Below, in pieces: positions 38,068 through 47,303 of a stretch of DNA of 64,000 nucleotides. Each line of letters opens with the position of its first letter. Position 1 is the first letter of the stretch. The notes beneath the pieces were generated by a model. It was not told the origin of the DNA, did no database searches, and was given only the letters and a program-made list of their open reading frames with translations. This DNA comes from Permianibacter fluminis. GTDB lineage: Bacteria; Pseudomonadota; Gammaproteobacteria; Enterobacterales; Permianibacteraceae. Location: contig NZ_JABMEG010000001.1 of NCBI RefSeq assembly GCF_013179735.1, positions 1,922,001 to 1,986,000 on the forward strand, in the 5' to 3' direction. The position numbers and the translations under genes are program-made.

Positions 38068-39297
38068 TCAAGCAAAGAAGGCATAACTCAGCAGCACGGC
38101 GGCAACGATGCAGGCAACGTCTGCCAGCACGGCGCACATCAGCGTCGGCCCGAGCTTCTTCAGGCCAACCGACCCGGCATAAACCGCCAGCACATAAAAC
38201 GTCGTTTCCGAGCTGCCTTGCATCACCGCCGAGGTCAGCGCGGCAAAACTGTCCGGGCCAAACTGGCGCATGGTCTCCAGCATCATGGCGCGGGCGCCGG
38301 AGCCGGACAGCATTTTCATGATGCCGGTCGGCAGGGCATCGACAAAGGCAGTATCGCCGCCAGCCGTTGCCACCAGGTAGCGGACGCCGTCGAGCAGCAG
38401 ATCCAGCACACCGCTGGCGCGCAGCAGGCCAATCGCCACCAGCATCGCAACGAGATACGGCAATATCTGAATCGCCAGCGCAAAACCTTCCTTGGCGCCG
38501 GCGATAAAGCTGTCGAACAAGTCGACCTTGTTGCGTGCGCCGAGCAGCAGAATGCTGGCGATGGCGGCCAGCAACAGGCCATTGCCAAGCGCCGAGGAAT
38601 AACCGGTCAGGGCGTCGTGCGGCAACCAGAACACTGGCAGCAGCATCAATGCGATCACCCCGAGCGCCGCCAGCACATAGGCGCCAACCACCCGATTGAG
38701 CACCGGTAGCCGCAGCCGCCACGCCACCAGCCCCAAGCCGACACAGGTGCCACAGGCCGTCGCGCCGAGAATCGGTAGAAACACCGCGGCCGGATCGCTG
38801 GCGCCGCTTTGCGCCCGGTACATCATCACGGTGACCGGAAACAGCGTCAGCGACGCCGTGTTCAGCACCATGAACAGGATCTGGGCGCGGCTGGCGGTGT
38901 CGGCGAGTGGATTCAGCGACTGCAGCTCCTGCATCGCGCGCAGGCCGATCGGTGTCGCAGCGTTGTCGAGTCCGAGCAGGTTGGCGGCGCTATTCATCGC
39001 CATGCTGCCGAGCGCCGGGTGGCCACGCGGAATTTCCGGAAACAGTTTGCCGAACAAAGGCGCCAGCAAGCGCGACAACCCGGCCGTCAGACCGGCGTGG
39101 TCAGCTATCTTCAACAGGCCGAGCCATAAACAGAGCAGGCCGACCAGGCCGAGCGCGATATCCACTGACAGCTTCGCCATCGCAAACGCTTCGCTGGTCA
39201 GCGTGGCAAAAATGGCGGTGTTGTCCTGCACCAGCCATTGCCACAGCGCGCCGGCAAATGCCGCCAGAAAAAAGCCCAGCCAGATCCGGTTCAGCAT
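38068..39297 (-). CDS. SpmA-SpmB-like fusion, nucleoside-recognition (Gate) membrane protein
   Basis: Start chosen at 39297 (MLNRIWLGFFLAAFAGALWQ), giving 409 residues; an in-frame codon at 39348 adds 17 residues before the first membrane segment. The protein consists of two Gate-domain halves. The first (about 1-200) resembles SpmA: GSMAMNSAANLLGLDNAATPIG. The second (about 225-409) resembles SpmB: FALAIQILPYLVAMLVAIG, MLSGSGARAM and SSETTFYVLAVYAGSVG. In Bacillus the two are separate and act in spore dehydration. Fused forms are known in Gram-negative bacteria, where the role is unknown; small-solute transport is a guess. Confidence 0.85.
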   Translation of the reverse strand: MLNRIWLGFFLAAFAGALWQWLVQDNTAIFATLTSEAFAMAKLSVDIALGLVGLLCLWLGLLKIADHAGLTAGLSRLLAPLFGKLFPEIPRGHPALGSMAMNSAANLLGLDNAATPIGLRAMQELQSLNPLADTASRAQILFMVLNTASLTLFPVTVMMYRAQSGASDPAAVFLPILGATACGTCVGLGLVAWRLRLPVLNRVVGAYVLAALGVIALMLLPVFWLPHDALTGYSSALGNGLLLAAIASILLLGARNKVDLFDSFIAGAKEGFALAIQILPYLVAMLVAIGLLRASGVLDLLLDGVRYLVATAGGDTAFVDALPTGIMKMLSGSGARAMMLETMRQFGPDSFAALTSAVMQGSSETTFYVLAVYAGSVGLKKLGPTLMCAVLADVACIVAAVLLSYAFFA

Positions 39298-39570
39298 GAA
39301 GGCTCGTCGTCCGCTTGTGTCGGGTGGTGAATGCAGGCATCTTGCCATGCAGTGGCCAGCGGTGAAACCGCGCAGTGGCGGGTGACGGAAAAATGCAGCG
39401 CGACGATTTGCGCCGCTGCCCGCGCAGTGAGGTCAATCTGGCCGCCATGTGGCTCACGCCAGCCTGCAAGCCCGATCTCGAATTCACATCGGAGCCGCGT
39501 TCATGCTGGAGCCCGAATTCAAGGTCGATCTCGAATGCACGACGAGCCCGCGATGAAGGAGTCAGGGCGT

Positions 39571-40320
39571 ATGCACAACAGCACACTGGCCTCGCTGCGC
39601 ACGGCGCGCGTGATCGGTCATCGCGGTTTGGCGGCAGCAGCGCCGGAAAACACCATGGCAGCGTTTGTCGCGGCGCAGCAGGCCGGACTGCGCTGGGTCG
39701 AGCTCGATGCCAAGCTGTGTGCCAGCGGCGAGTTGATTGTGCTGCATGACAACAGCGTGGATCGCACCAGCAATGGTCGCGGTCGGGCACACGCGATGAG
39801 TTACCAACAATTGCGCAAGCTGGACGCCGGCAGCTGGTTTTCACCGCGCTTTGCCGGTGAGCGCATTCCGCTGCTGCAGGATGTTTTGCAGTTCTGCGCC
39901 GATCACGGTATCGGCATCAACATTGAATTGAAACCCAATCCCGTCGATTACGTCGCCACCGCCCGCGCCGTCGCCGATTTGCTGCGGGCCGGTGACTGGT
40001 CGGCGCGGCTGCCGCTGTTGATCTCCAGTTTTTCGCTGCAATCGCTGCGTGCATTTCAGCGCTATCTGCCGGAACTGCCACGCGGCTTGTTGCTGGAGCG
40101 GCGCTGGCCGCTGCCGCGCATTCTGGCCGAGCTCGATGCCCTCGCGGCGGTCAGCTTTCACTACGACGACTCGCTGATCACGCCCGAACAGATTGCCGCA
40201 GTCCGCGCCAGTGGCCGCGACGTGCTGATCTGGACCGTCAATGATCCGGCCCGGGCCAAGGCGTTGTGGCAGCTCGGTGTGACGGCGGTATTTTCCGATC
40301 AGCCGCTGGTGCCGGCATGA
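39571..40320 (+). CDS. Glycerophosphodiester phosphodiesterase
   Basis: The start at 39571 (MHNSTLASLRTARVIGHRG) has an AAGGAG site nine bases upstream. The 249 residues carry the GDPD motifs: GHRG with APENT, then ELDAKLCASGELIVLHD...DRTSNGRG, INIELKP and the C-terminal LIWTVNDP. Catalytic His and Glu residues are therefore in place. No signal peptide, so a cytoplasmic UgpQ-type enzyme that hydrolyses glycerophosphodiesters to glycerol-3-phosphate and an alcohol is likely. It is divergent from the SpmA-SpmB-like gene. Confidence 0.92.
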   Translation: MHNSTLASLRTARVIGHRGLAAAAPENTMAAFVAAQQAGLRWVELDAKLCASGELIVLHDNSVDRTSNGRGRAHAMSYQQLRKLDAGSWFSPRFAGERIPLLQDVLQFCADHGIGINIELKPNPVDYVATARAVADLLRAGDWSARLPLLISSFSLQSLRAFQRYLPELPRGLLLERRWPLPRILAELDALAAVSFHYDDSLITPEQIAAVRASGRDVLIWTVNDPARAKALWQLGVTAVFSDQPLVPA

Positions 40321-40411
40321 CCCACGAACGATTCGGACCATGCTGGTTGCGCAGTGACAGCGCGAGCATTTGCCGGCTTGCCGCTATAGTTAACCGGACG
40401 AATGGCCTGGA

Positions 40412-43324
40412 ATGAGCCCACGGATGCCCGCTGCTGCCCGCACTGTTCTTGCCTGCCTGGCATTGGCGGTTGCCTATTTCGCTGGCGGCTTGCTGGCGCG
40501 CCTGCTGGCGCTGCCACCGACCATGGTGATGCCGGTCTGGCCGCCGGCCGGCATCGCGTTTGTCGCGCTGGCCTTGTTTGGTCGACGCCTGTGGCCCGGC
40601 ATTTTTCTGGGCTCGCTACTGTTCAATGCGCTGATTTATGCCGAGCAGCCGACCATCAACGCCTGGGTTGCTTCGGCGTTGATTGCGCTCGGCGCGGTGG
40701 CACAGGCGCTGGCGGGATTGTGGCTGTGGCAGCGTCATGGTGGCGATACCGTGGCACCGCGTTCAGGCCGCTCACTGGCGCGGCAAGTGTTGCTGGTGGG
40801 GCCGCTTGCTTGCCTCATCAATCCGCTCTGGGGCAGCGCCGTGCTGGTGCTGCTCAATGAGTTGCCCATCAGTAATCTCAGTGAAGCGCTGCTGACTTGG
40901 TGGTGCGGTGACAGCATGGGTGTCATTGCCTTGTTGCCCCTGCTCTATGTCTGGCAGTCGCCGGGTCAGCAATTGCGGCTGTCGCGCCGGATCGGTTTGT
41001 CATTGATCATGTTGTTTGCGTCTGTGCTCAGTGCCGTCACCGCGCTGCATTGGCGAGAGCGCGAAGTGGTCGAGTGGCAGGCCCAGCAGGAGCTGGTGCA
41101 CAGCCGGGTGCTGCACCGGTTGGAGCAACAGCAAGCCAGCGTGCGGCAAGCGCTGCAAATGCTGGCGGCGCTGTTCAGCAGTTCCGAATCGGTGACACGC
41201 GCCGAATTTCGCAACTTTGCTTTGCAACAACTGCCGTTTGTGCCGGTGGTCAGCTCGGTGCAGTGGTTGCCACATATCACGCCGGCCGAACGCACCGCGT
41301 TTGAACACGCACAGCGACAGACCGAGCCAGCTTTTGAGATCCGCCAGCAAAGCGGCGGCGTGCTGGTCAGCGCGCTGCCGCGCCCCGACTATTTTCCGGT
41401 CAGCTATGTCGAACCGAGCGCCTTTTATCGTTCGCTGCTCGGGCTCGATTTGCTGGCGCAACCGGATAGCGCCGATCTGATTCGGCGCGTTCAGCGGCAG
41501 TTGCAATTCCAGGTGGGCCTGGTCCAGCCATCGACGCCGACCGAAAGCGCGGCGAGCGATGTGCTGGCGGCCGTGCCCTATGTTCTCGGCGCGGAGCAGG
41601 CTGGAGCGGAGCAGGACGGCGCGAAGCCGGTTGACACGAATCAGGTTGATACAGATCAGAGTGATACGAATCAGGTTGATGCAGATCAGGTTGATACAGA
41701 TCGGGCTGACAGAAAGCCAGCTGACAAGTCGCCAGCGCGGCTCGCCGGCATCTTGCTGGCCGTGGTCGATCCGGCGCTGCTGCTGCGTACGGCGATGACC
41801 GAAGATGTCGTGACCGGTGTGAAGGCCAGCTTGTCATTGCAGAACGATGCTGGCGAGCAGCAATGGTTGGCGAGCTGGCCAGCGCCGGAACCGGCACCGA
41901 GCGAAAGCGCCAGCAAGACCGCCGTCGCGGCCGAAAATCACTACAGCGTTGCTTTCGGTGATCGCACCTGGCAATTGAGCATGACCACGCCGGCGGCATT
42001 GGCGCCGACGCCGTATCGTTCCCTGCTGTTGCTGCTGGTCGGGTTGTTGCTGTCGGCCACGCTCGGCATTTATCTGTTGTCGTTCAGTCACTATGCGGCG
42101 CGTATTGAAAGCGAAGTGGCAGAGCGCACTATTGAGCTGTCACAGGCACGCGATCAGGCGGTTGCCGGCAGTCAGGCAAAGAGTCAGTTTCTGGCCAGCA
42201 TGAGTCACGAAATCCGGACGCCGCTGACGGCCATCATGGGTTACACCGAACTGTTGCTCGACGACAAGCAAATGCCGGCACCGCTGAAGCCGTCGCTGCA
42301 AACCGTGCTCGACAGCAGCAAGACCTTGCTGACCCTGATCAACGATGTGCTGGATTTGTCGCGCATCGAAGCCGGCCACATGAAGCTGGAAACGAAGCCC
42401 TGCTCCATCATGGCCATCGCTCAGGAAGTGGTGCAGTTGCTGCAACCGCGCGCCGAGCAGAAGCAAGTACTGCTGCTGACCGACTATCGTTTTCCGTTGC
42501 CGGCGCAGGTGATTACCGATCCGCTGCGGCTACGGCAAATTCTGCTGAATTTGCTTGGCAATGCCATCAAATTTACCGAGGTTGGCCAGATTCAGTTGCA
42601 GATCAGCACCGAACTCAATGAGCTGGTGGCCAAATTTCGCATCGCGGTCAGCGACACCGGCATCGGCATTGCGCCGGCCAATCTGCAGCGCATCTTCGAT
42701 CCGTTTGAACAGGGCGATGTTGGCACCGCACATCGCTTTGGCGGCACCGGTCTTGGCCTCGCCATTTCACGCCAGCTGGCGCGGTTGCTCGGCGGCGATA
42801 TCCGGGTCCACAGCGTGCCCGGCGAGGGCAGCACGTTTGTCCTGGAATTCTCAGCCGAGCGGGTCGATCAGCAATTGCTGGTCAGCGAGTTTGAGCGCAG
42901 TCCGCTGCTGCATGCGGGCCAACCGCGTCAACGCTTCGCCGGTCGGGTGCTGGTGGCAGAAGACAACGCCGTCAATGCCAAGCTGGCCACCCAAGTCTTG
43001 CAATCCTGCGGGGTGCAGGTGGATGTTGCGGGTGATGGCTTGATTGCGCTATCGATGATTGAGCAGGCAGCGGGGCAACAATCGCCTTACGATCTGGTGT
43101 TCATGGACATGCAGATGCCGCGCATGGACGGTTATGAAGCGGTGCAGAAATTGCGCGCCAGCGGTTTCAATCATCCGATCATTGCACTGACCGCCAATGC
43201 CATGAGTGGCGATCGCGAACGCTGCCTGGCCGCCGGTTGCGATGCCTTTGCCAGCAAGCCGTTTCAGCGCAGCGAGATCGAGGCGTTGCTGCGGCAGTTT
43301 TTACGCCTGAAACCGTACGACTGA
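40412..43324 (+). CDS. Hybrid sensor histidine kinase with MASE1 and CHASE sensing domains
   Basis: The 970-residue protein has, in order: a MASE1 membrane domain (about 1-210), a periplasmic CHASE domain (about 230-530, with [13 protein letters not shown]), a returning membrane helix (about 535-555), HisKA with H599 in [10 protein letters not shown], HATPase_c with DTGIGI and [12 protein letters not shown], and a receiver domain with D899 in VFMDMQMP. It should autophosphorylate and pass phosphate to its own receiver; a separate Hpt protein and response regulator must lie elsewhere. The CHASE domain is interrupted by an Asp-rich tandem repeat (residues 407-431). Confidence 0.92.
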   Translation: MSPRMPAAARTVLACLALAVAYFAGGLLARLLALPPTMVMPVWPPAGIAFVALALFGRRLWPGIFLGSLLFNALIYAEQPTINAWVASALIALGAVAQALAGLWLWQRHGGDTVAPRSGRSLARQVLLVGPLACLINPLWGSAVLVLLNELPISNLSEALLTWWCGDSMGVIALLPLLYVWQSPGQQLRLSRRIGLSLIMLFASVLSAVTALHWREREVVEWQAQQELVHSRVLHRLEQQQASVRQALQMLAALFSSSESVTRAEFRNFALQQLPFVPVVSSVQWLPHITPAERTAFEHAQRQTEPAFEIRQQSGGVLVSALPRPDYFPVSYVEPSAFYRSLLGLDLLAQPDSADLIRRVQRQLQFQVGLVQPSTPTESAASDVLAAVPYVLGAEQAGAEQDGAKPVDTNQVDTDQSDTNQVDADQVDTDRADRKPADKSPARLAGILLAVVDPALLLRTAMTEDVVTGVKASLSLQNDAGEQQWLASWPAPEPAPSESASKTAVAAENHYSVAFGDRTWQLSMTTPAALAPTPYRSLLLLLVGLLLSATLGIYLLSFSHYAARIESEVAERTIELSQARDQAVAGSQAKSQFLASMSHEIRTPLTAIMGYTELLLDDKQMPAPLKPSLQTVLDSSKTLLTLINDVLDLSRIEAGHMKLETKPCSIMAIAQEVVQLLQPRAEQKQVLLLTDYRFPLPAQVITDPLRLRQILLNLLGNAIKFTEVGQIQLQISTELNELVAKFRIAVSDTGIGIAPANLQRIFDPFEQGDVGTAHRFGGTGLGLAISRQLARLLGGDIRVHSVPGEGSTFVLEFSAERVDQQLLVSEFERSPLLHAGQPRQRFAGRVLVAEDNAVNAKLATQVLQSCGVQVDVAGDGLIALSMIEQAAGQQSPYDLVFMDMQMPRMDGYEAVQKLRASGFNHPIIALTANAMSGDRERCLAAGCDAFASKPFQRSEIEALLRQFLRLKPYD
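41630..41704 (+). repeat. In-frame 15-bp tandem repeat inside the CHASE domain
   Basis: Five head-to-tail copies of a 15-bp unit like GTTGATACAGATCAG encode the pentapeptide (V/S)D(T/A)(N/D)(Q/R). Flanks ([14 protein letters not shown] before, [11 protein letters not shown] after) are also low-complexity. The unit length is a multiple of three, so copy-number change keeps the frame. Confidence 0.9.
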
Positions 43325-43375
43325 AATGTGCCGGGCGTGGCGCGATTGGAATTGACCAGCTCACTGCGATGACAA

Positions 43376-43539
43376 TTAAGGAAGCTCTGATTAAGTCATC
43401 ACGCTGTCATTCCGGCGAAGGCCGGAATCCATTTTTATCGAGACCATAGACCCCGGCACCCCAAGGGTACTTCCTACAGGCGCTTTCGCCGGGGTGGCGG
43501 TTTGATTTTGATTTCAGAACTGAATCAGCGCTTGCTTAA
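43376..43539. mobile_element. MITE-like element 1, TTAA-bounded, 164 bp
   Basis: Begins TTAAGGAAGCTCTGATTAAG and ends with its diverged inverted copy (complement reads TTAAGCAAGCGCTGATTCAG). The interior holds the palindrome ATTCCGGCGAAGGCCGGAAT at 43411-43430. No coding capacity. It shares its right TTAA with element 2. Confidence 0.8.
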
Positions 43540-43699
43540 GGAGACTCTGATTGAGTCGTCAACTGCCGTTCGTGGTGAGCTTGTCCCGCAGGGGGATTTC
43601 CTGCGGTCATCGAACCACAGATGACCGATATTTCAGCGTAATTCTGTTCTCCCTTCGACAGGCTCAGGGCGAACGGAGACTTAATCAGAGTCTCCTTAA
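43536..43699. mobile_element. MITE-like element 2, TTAA-bounded, 164 bp
   Basis: Left end 43536-43557 and right end 43678-43699 are inverted copies of TTAAGGAGACTCTGATTAAG.. with one mismatch in 22 bases. Inside the ends lies a second inverted pair of the type CCGTTCGCCCTGAGCCTGTC (43566-43585 and 43651-43676). The right TTAA overlaps the stop codon of the HhH glycosylase gene. Confidence 0.85.
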
Positions 43700-44334
43700 T
43701 TCACCGGCCCGCTTTCCGCCGCCCGCCACAGATACCAACTGGCGACCGAGCGATACGGCCGCCAGATTTCGGCGGTACCCAGCATGACCTTGTCGCTGGG
43801 CCGGTGGTCGAGTTCGTAAGCCACTTCAATGCCTTTGCGCAGGCCGAGATCACCCAGGCTCATGACATCGGAATGGCCGAAGGCAAAAATCATCAGCATC
43901 TCGGCGGTCCAGCGGCCGATGCCATTCAGCTCGGTCAGGGTTTCAATCAGCTTGTCGTCAGGCAGATCGCGGATTCGTTTCAGATTCAGCTGGCCGCTTT
44001 GTGCGGCTTCGGCGATGCCCTTGATATAGCGGGTCTTGGCGCCGGACAGGCCGCAAGCGCGCAGCTCTTCGTCACTGGCGGCCAGCAATTTGCTGGCGAC
44101 AAAACGGTCGCCGCGGCCACCGATTTTCAGCACCCGTTTTTCAATGGTGTCGGCAGCCTTGACTGACAGCTGCTGGGAAATGATGGCGCCGATCAGCGCG
44201 GTAAACGGTTCGTTCTGCCACGGCGTCATCCGGCTAATGCCATGTTGCTCAATCAACGCGGCCATGACCCGATCATGGCCAGCCAGATGCTCGGCCGCCC
44301 GGCGCAACATCCGTTCATCGGTGATAAGCTCCAT
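43696..44334 (-). CDS. AlkA-like DNA-3-methyladenine glycosylase (HhH-GPD family)
   Basis: The 212-residue protein excises alkylated bases in base excision repair. Visible: PFTALIGAIISQQLSVKAAD, the helix-hairpin-helix LTELNGIGRWTAEMLMIFA, and the catalytic Asp region VMSLGDLGLRKG. It corresponds to the catalytic HhH-GPD core without the N-terminal domain of E. coli AlkA, as in many short bacterial homologues. The stop codon TAA comes from the TTAA at the end of MITE-like element 2, so the last residues (SGPVN) may have been altered by that insertion. Confidence 0.9.
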   Translation of the reverse strand: MELITDERMLRRAAEHLAGHDRVMAALIEQHGISRMTPWQNEPFTALIGAIISQQLSVKAADTIEKRVLKIGGRGDRFVASKLLAASDEELRACGLSGAKTRYIKGIAEAAQSGQLNLKRIRDLPDDKLIETLTELNGIGRWTAEMLMIFAFGHSDVMSLGDLGLRKGIEVAYELDHRPSDKVMLGTAEIWRPYRSVASWYLWRAAESGPVN

Positions 44335-44379
44335 GACCTTGTCCTCTGCCTGTCTGAACCCCTGTCAGGAGCATAAACG

Positions 44380-45741
44380 ATGTTGGCCCGGAACGAAAAA
44401 ACGTCATCGCAATTTACCGCTCGCGGGCTTATCGCAGCCCTGTTGCCATTGGCGGTCGGTGCCGCGCTGGCGGCTAAGCCATTGCCCGTGCAGGCTGATG
44501 ACGGAATGACGCAGGAAGCGCGCTATCTGGAAAAGCTCTATCTGTATTTCCATCAAAACCCGGAACTGTCGTTTCGTGAAACCGAATCGGCCAAACGGGT
44601 CGCCAAGGAACTCAAGGCCGTGGGGTATGAAGTCAGCACCGGCGTTGGCGGCAATGGCGTGGTCGCGGTGCTCAAGAATGGCAGCGGCCCCACCTTGCTG
44701 CTGCGTGCCGACATGGATGCGCTGCCGGTCGTGGAAAACACCGGTCTGCCGTACGCCAGCAAAGTCACCAGCAAAAATGACGCCGGCCAAACGGTCGGCG
44801 TGATGCACGCCTGCGGTCACGATATCCACATGACCGCGCTGGTCGGTGCGGCCCGTGAACTGAAAGCGCGGCAAAAAGAATGGCAGGGTACGTTGGTGCT
44901 GGTCGGCCAGCCTGCCGAAGAGGTTTCCGGCGGCGCCAGAGCGATGCTGAAAGCCGGGCTGTATGACAAATTTCCGAAACCGGATTACGCCGTTGCGCTG
45001 CACACCTCGGCATCGCATCCGGCCGGTTCGGTGGCGTACAGCATCGGCCCGGCACTGGCCAGCGTCGATAACGTCGATATCACCATCCGTGGTGTTGGCG
45101 GTCACGGCGCCTATCCGCACAAGACCAAGGATCCGATCGTGCTGGCGGCGCAAGTCGTGCTGGCCTTGCAAACCATCGTCAGCCGCGAAATCGATCCGCG
45201 CGAACCGGCGGTGATCACGGTCGGCTCCATTCACGGCGGCGCCAAAGCCAACATCATTTCCGAAGAAGTCAAAATGGCGTTGACGGTGCGCAGCTATTCG
45301 CCGACGGTGCGCGAGCTGATGCTGAAATCGATCGAGCGTATCGTCACCGGCACCGCGCTGGCCGCCGGCATGCCGGCCGACGCGATGCCGGACGTGCGCG
45401 TGCGCGATGAATACACGCCATCCACCTGGAATGAACCGAAACTGACCGAGCATCTCGTTGCGGTATTTGGCAAAGCGCTTGGTGCTGATCATGTGCTGGC
45501 CACCGAACCGGTCATGGCCGGCGAAGATTTCTCGATGTACGGCCAAACCGCCGACAAGATCCCCAGCACGATTTTCTGGGTCGGCGGTGTGGATCCGATG
45601 GTCTACGAAAAATCCCTGCGCGGTGAAGTGACGCTGCCGGCGCTGCACTCGCCAGAATTCGCGCCGGTACCGGCGCCGACGCTGCGGACCGGGGTGAAAG
45701 CACTGGTGGCGGCGGCGCTGGATTTGTTGCCAGTGAAATGA
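44380..45741 (+). CDS. Exported M20D-family amidohydrolase/carboxypeptidase
   Basis: The 453-residue protein begins with a signal peptide (about residues 1-40, ending near PVQADDG). The M20D metallopeptidase pattern follows: LHQNPELSF-type segment read as YFHQNPELSFRE, LLRADMDALPV, the metal ligands in MHACGHDIHMTALVGAA, GQPAEEVSGGA and the late MAGEDFSMY. Relatives hydrolyse N-acyl amino acids, hippurate or indole-acetyl conjugates. The true substrate cannot be told. It is divergent from the glycosylase gene, 45 bp apart. Confidence 0.9.
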   Translation: MLARNEKTSSQFTARGLIAALLPLAVGAALAAKPLPVQADDGMTQEARYLEKLYLYFHQNPELSFRETESAKRVAKELKAVGYEVSTGVGGNGVVAVLKNGSGPTLLLRADMDALPVVENTGLPYASKVTSKNDAGQTVGVMHACGHDIHMTALVGAARELKARQKEWQGTLVLVGQPAEEVSGGARAMLKAGLYDKFPKPDYAVALHTSASHPAGSVAYSIGPALASVDNVDITIRGVGGHGAYPHKTKDPIVLAAQVVLALQTIVSREIDPREPAVITVGSIHGGAKANIISEEVKMALTVRSYSPTVRELMLKSIERIVTGTALAAGMPADAMPDVRVRDEYTPSTWNEPKLTEHLVAVFGKALGADHVLATEPVMAGEDFSMYGQTADKIPSTIFWVGGVDPMVYEKSLRGEVTLPALHSPEFAPVPAPTLRTGVKALVAAALDLLPVK

Positions 45742-45791
45742 ATCACATCGATTCGGTAAATTCCTGAACGTTGCGATGTGCGCTGACATTT

Positions 45792-45988
45792 CCCCTCTCC
45801 CTTGACGGGAGAGGGGCAGGGGAGAGGGTGGCAGTGCTCGCTATAGCAATAATGTCATCTCGATTGATGTTTCACCCTCTCCCCAACCCGCCCGGCCGAG
45901 CACAGAGTGCTCGTCGTCCCGCAGGGCAACGCATCCACTGGGATGCGTTGCAATTCCCTGCAAGACCCCCCGTCAAGGGGGAGGGGGC
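45792..45988. repeat. Composite CCCTCTCC-type repeat
   Basis: Left: CCCCTCTCCCTTGACGGGAG followed by AGGGGCAGGGGAGAGGG. Right, inverted: CACCCTCTCCCC at 45873 and CCCGTCAAGGGGGAGGGGG ending at 45988. The gap 45742-46053 holds no gene besides this element. Confidence 0.65.
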
Positions 45989-46053
45989 AAGCATGTTCAC
46001 CGCTTTCATATTCCGGCTTTTGGCTTCGCCGTGAGCTTTGAGTCACCGCTTTG

Positions 46054-46557
46054 ATGATTGAAAGTTTTTCTGCCATTGAAACGCCACACGCCCGTGTGTT
46101 GATCCTTGGCACCATGCCTGGCGTCGCTTCGCTACAAGCGCAGCAGTATTACGCCCATCCGCGCAATGCGTTCTGGCCGATCATGGCTACCTTGCTGGAA
46201 TTTGACGTCGCCTTGCCGTACCCGCAGCGGGTGGCCGCGCTCCAGGCTGGTCGGATCGCAGTCTGGGATGTGCTGGCCAGTTGCGAGCGGCCCGGCAGTC
46301 TGGATTCGGCCATTGCCCGCGCCAGTGAAGTGCCAAATGATTTTCCGGCGTTGTTCCGGCAGTGCCGGCACTTGCGCGCGGTCGCCTGCAACGGTGGCAC
46401 TGCGTTCACCTTGTTTCGCCGGCATGTGCTGCCGGTGGTGGATATGACCGGCATTGCGCTGTTGCAGCTGCCGTCAACCAGTCCGGCGCATGCTGGCAAG
46501 TCGCTTGCGGCGAAGCTGAAGGCGTGGTCGAGTTTGCGCGAGTATCTTGATGATTAA
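46054..46557 (+). CDS. DNA-deoxyinosine (hypoxanthine) glycosylase of the UDG superfamily
   Basis: Start at ATG 46054 (MIESFSAIETPHARVLILGT); a TTG one codon upstream is also open. The 167-residue protein fits UDG family 6 (HDG): GTMPGVASLQAQQYYAHPRNAFW and the C-terminal LPSTSPAHA. These enzymes remove hypoxanthine or xanthine from deaminated DNA. No polar residue of classical UDG is present in the first motif, as expected for this family. Confidence 0.85.
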   Translation: MIESFSAIETPHARVLILGTMPGVASLQAQQYYAHPRNAFWPIMATLLEFDVALPYPQRVAALQAGRIAVWDVLASCERPGSLDSAIARASEVPNDFPALFRQCRHLRAVACNGGTAFTLFRRHVLPVVDMTGIALLQLPSTSPAHAGKSLAAKLKAWSSLREYLDD

Positions 46558-46564
46558 ATGTTTT

Positions 46565-46627
46565 GTGGGAGCGGCTTTAGCCGCGATTGTTTAGTCAGTA
46601 AAGAATCGCGGCTAAAGCCGCTCCCAC
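46565..46627. repeat. REP-type palindrome A
   Basis: Perfect long inverted repeat: GTGGGAGCGGCTTTAGCCGC-GATT and its complement, about 23-bp arms. Sister copies are at 46654-46717 and 52708-52767. Confidence 0.9.
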
Positions 46628-46653
46628 CACGACAATTCGTTCTGTCAGTTTTC

Positions 46654-46717
46654 GTAGGAGCGGCCTTGGCCGCGATGGTTTGAAAGTTAAAAAAATCGCG
46701 GCCAAGGCCGCTTCTAC
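46654..46717. repeat. REP-type palindrome B
   Basis: Inverted repeat GTAGGAGCGGCCTTGGCCGC-GAT with its near-perfect complement. Lies 26 bp after palindrome A. Confidence 0.9.
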
Positions 46718-46779
46718 CGGTACACGTCAGCCTTGCTGCTGCCAGTGGTAGTGGCAGGTCTTTTGTTTGCGCCAAGCAC

Positions 46780-47208
46780 TCAGTTTTTCGCTTCCAGAAA
46801 ATGCAGCGCACAGCGAATGAAATCCACCGGGCTCAAAATGCCGGTCACCTTGCCGCCTTCGGTCACCACCAGACAGGCTTGTTTGTTGTCGAGCAGATAG
46901 CTGCCGGCGGTGATCAGGGGTTGCTCCGGGGCGATGGTCATGGGTTCTTCCATCAGTTCGCGGATGAGCGTGCGCGCTTCCAGTTTGTTGGCATACGGCA
47001 AGCCGCCACTGTCGACAGCCTGCAGCAGGAATGCCAGCAAGGGCCGCTGGCTCAGGACGCCAACCAGGTTGTCTTGCGCATCGACAATCGGAATATGACG
47101 GATGCCTTTGTCGCGGATCAGGGCGTGGGCTTCTTTCAAGGTCTGGTTGTCACGCAAGCTGAGCACGTTGCGGGTCATCAGATCGGCGACCAGTTTCATG
47201 ATGGGCAT
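46780..47208 (-). CDS. CBS-domain pair protein
   Basis: The 142-residue cytoplasmic protein consists of two CBS motifs: MTRNVLSLRDNQTLKEAHAL with GIRHIPIVDAQDNLVGVLSQ, and MTIAPEQPLITAGSYLLDNK with ACLVVTEGGKVTGILSPVDF. CBS pairs bind adenine nucleotides and regulate partners. No partner domain is attached and neighbours do not suggest one. An alternative start three codons downstream (47199) is equally possible. Confidence 0.85.
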   Translation of the reverse strand: MPIMKLVADLMTRNVLSLRDNQTLKEAHALIRDKGIRHIPIVDAQDNLVGVLSQRPLLAFLLQAVDSGGLPYANKLEARTLIRELMEEPMTIAPEQPLITAGSYLLDNKQACLVVTEGGKVTGILSPVDFIRCALHFLEAKN

Positions 47209-47253
47209 TCCGGCGGTGGCGGTGAGGAAAGCCTAGCACTGAAATGGCGAAGC

Positions 47254-47282
47254 AAAAAAAAAGCGGCCCGGAGGCCGCCTTT
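47254..47282 (-). terminator. Terminator of the first POT transporter gene
   Basis: Stem GCGGCC/GGCCGC (47263-47268 with 47273-47278), loop CGGA, and a run of nine T on the minus strand. Confidence 0.88.
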
Positions 47283-47303
47283 TCTCTGCCGTGAGACCCA
47301 CGC

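Noticed and set aside
41630-41704. CRISPR-like tandem repeats
   Set aside because: The units are contiguous without spacers and in frame inside a gene.
44404-45789. 461-codon frame antisense to the M20 peptidase gene
   Set aside because: Shadow of a gene with intact signal peptide and metal-binding motifs.
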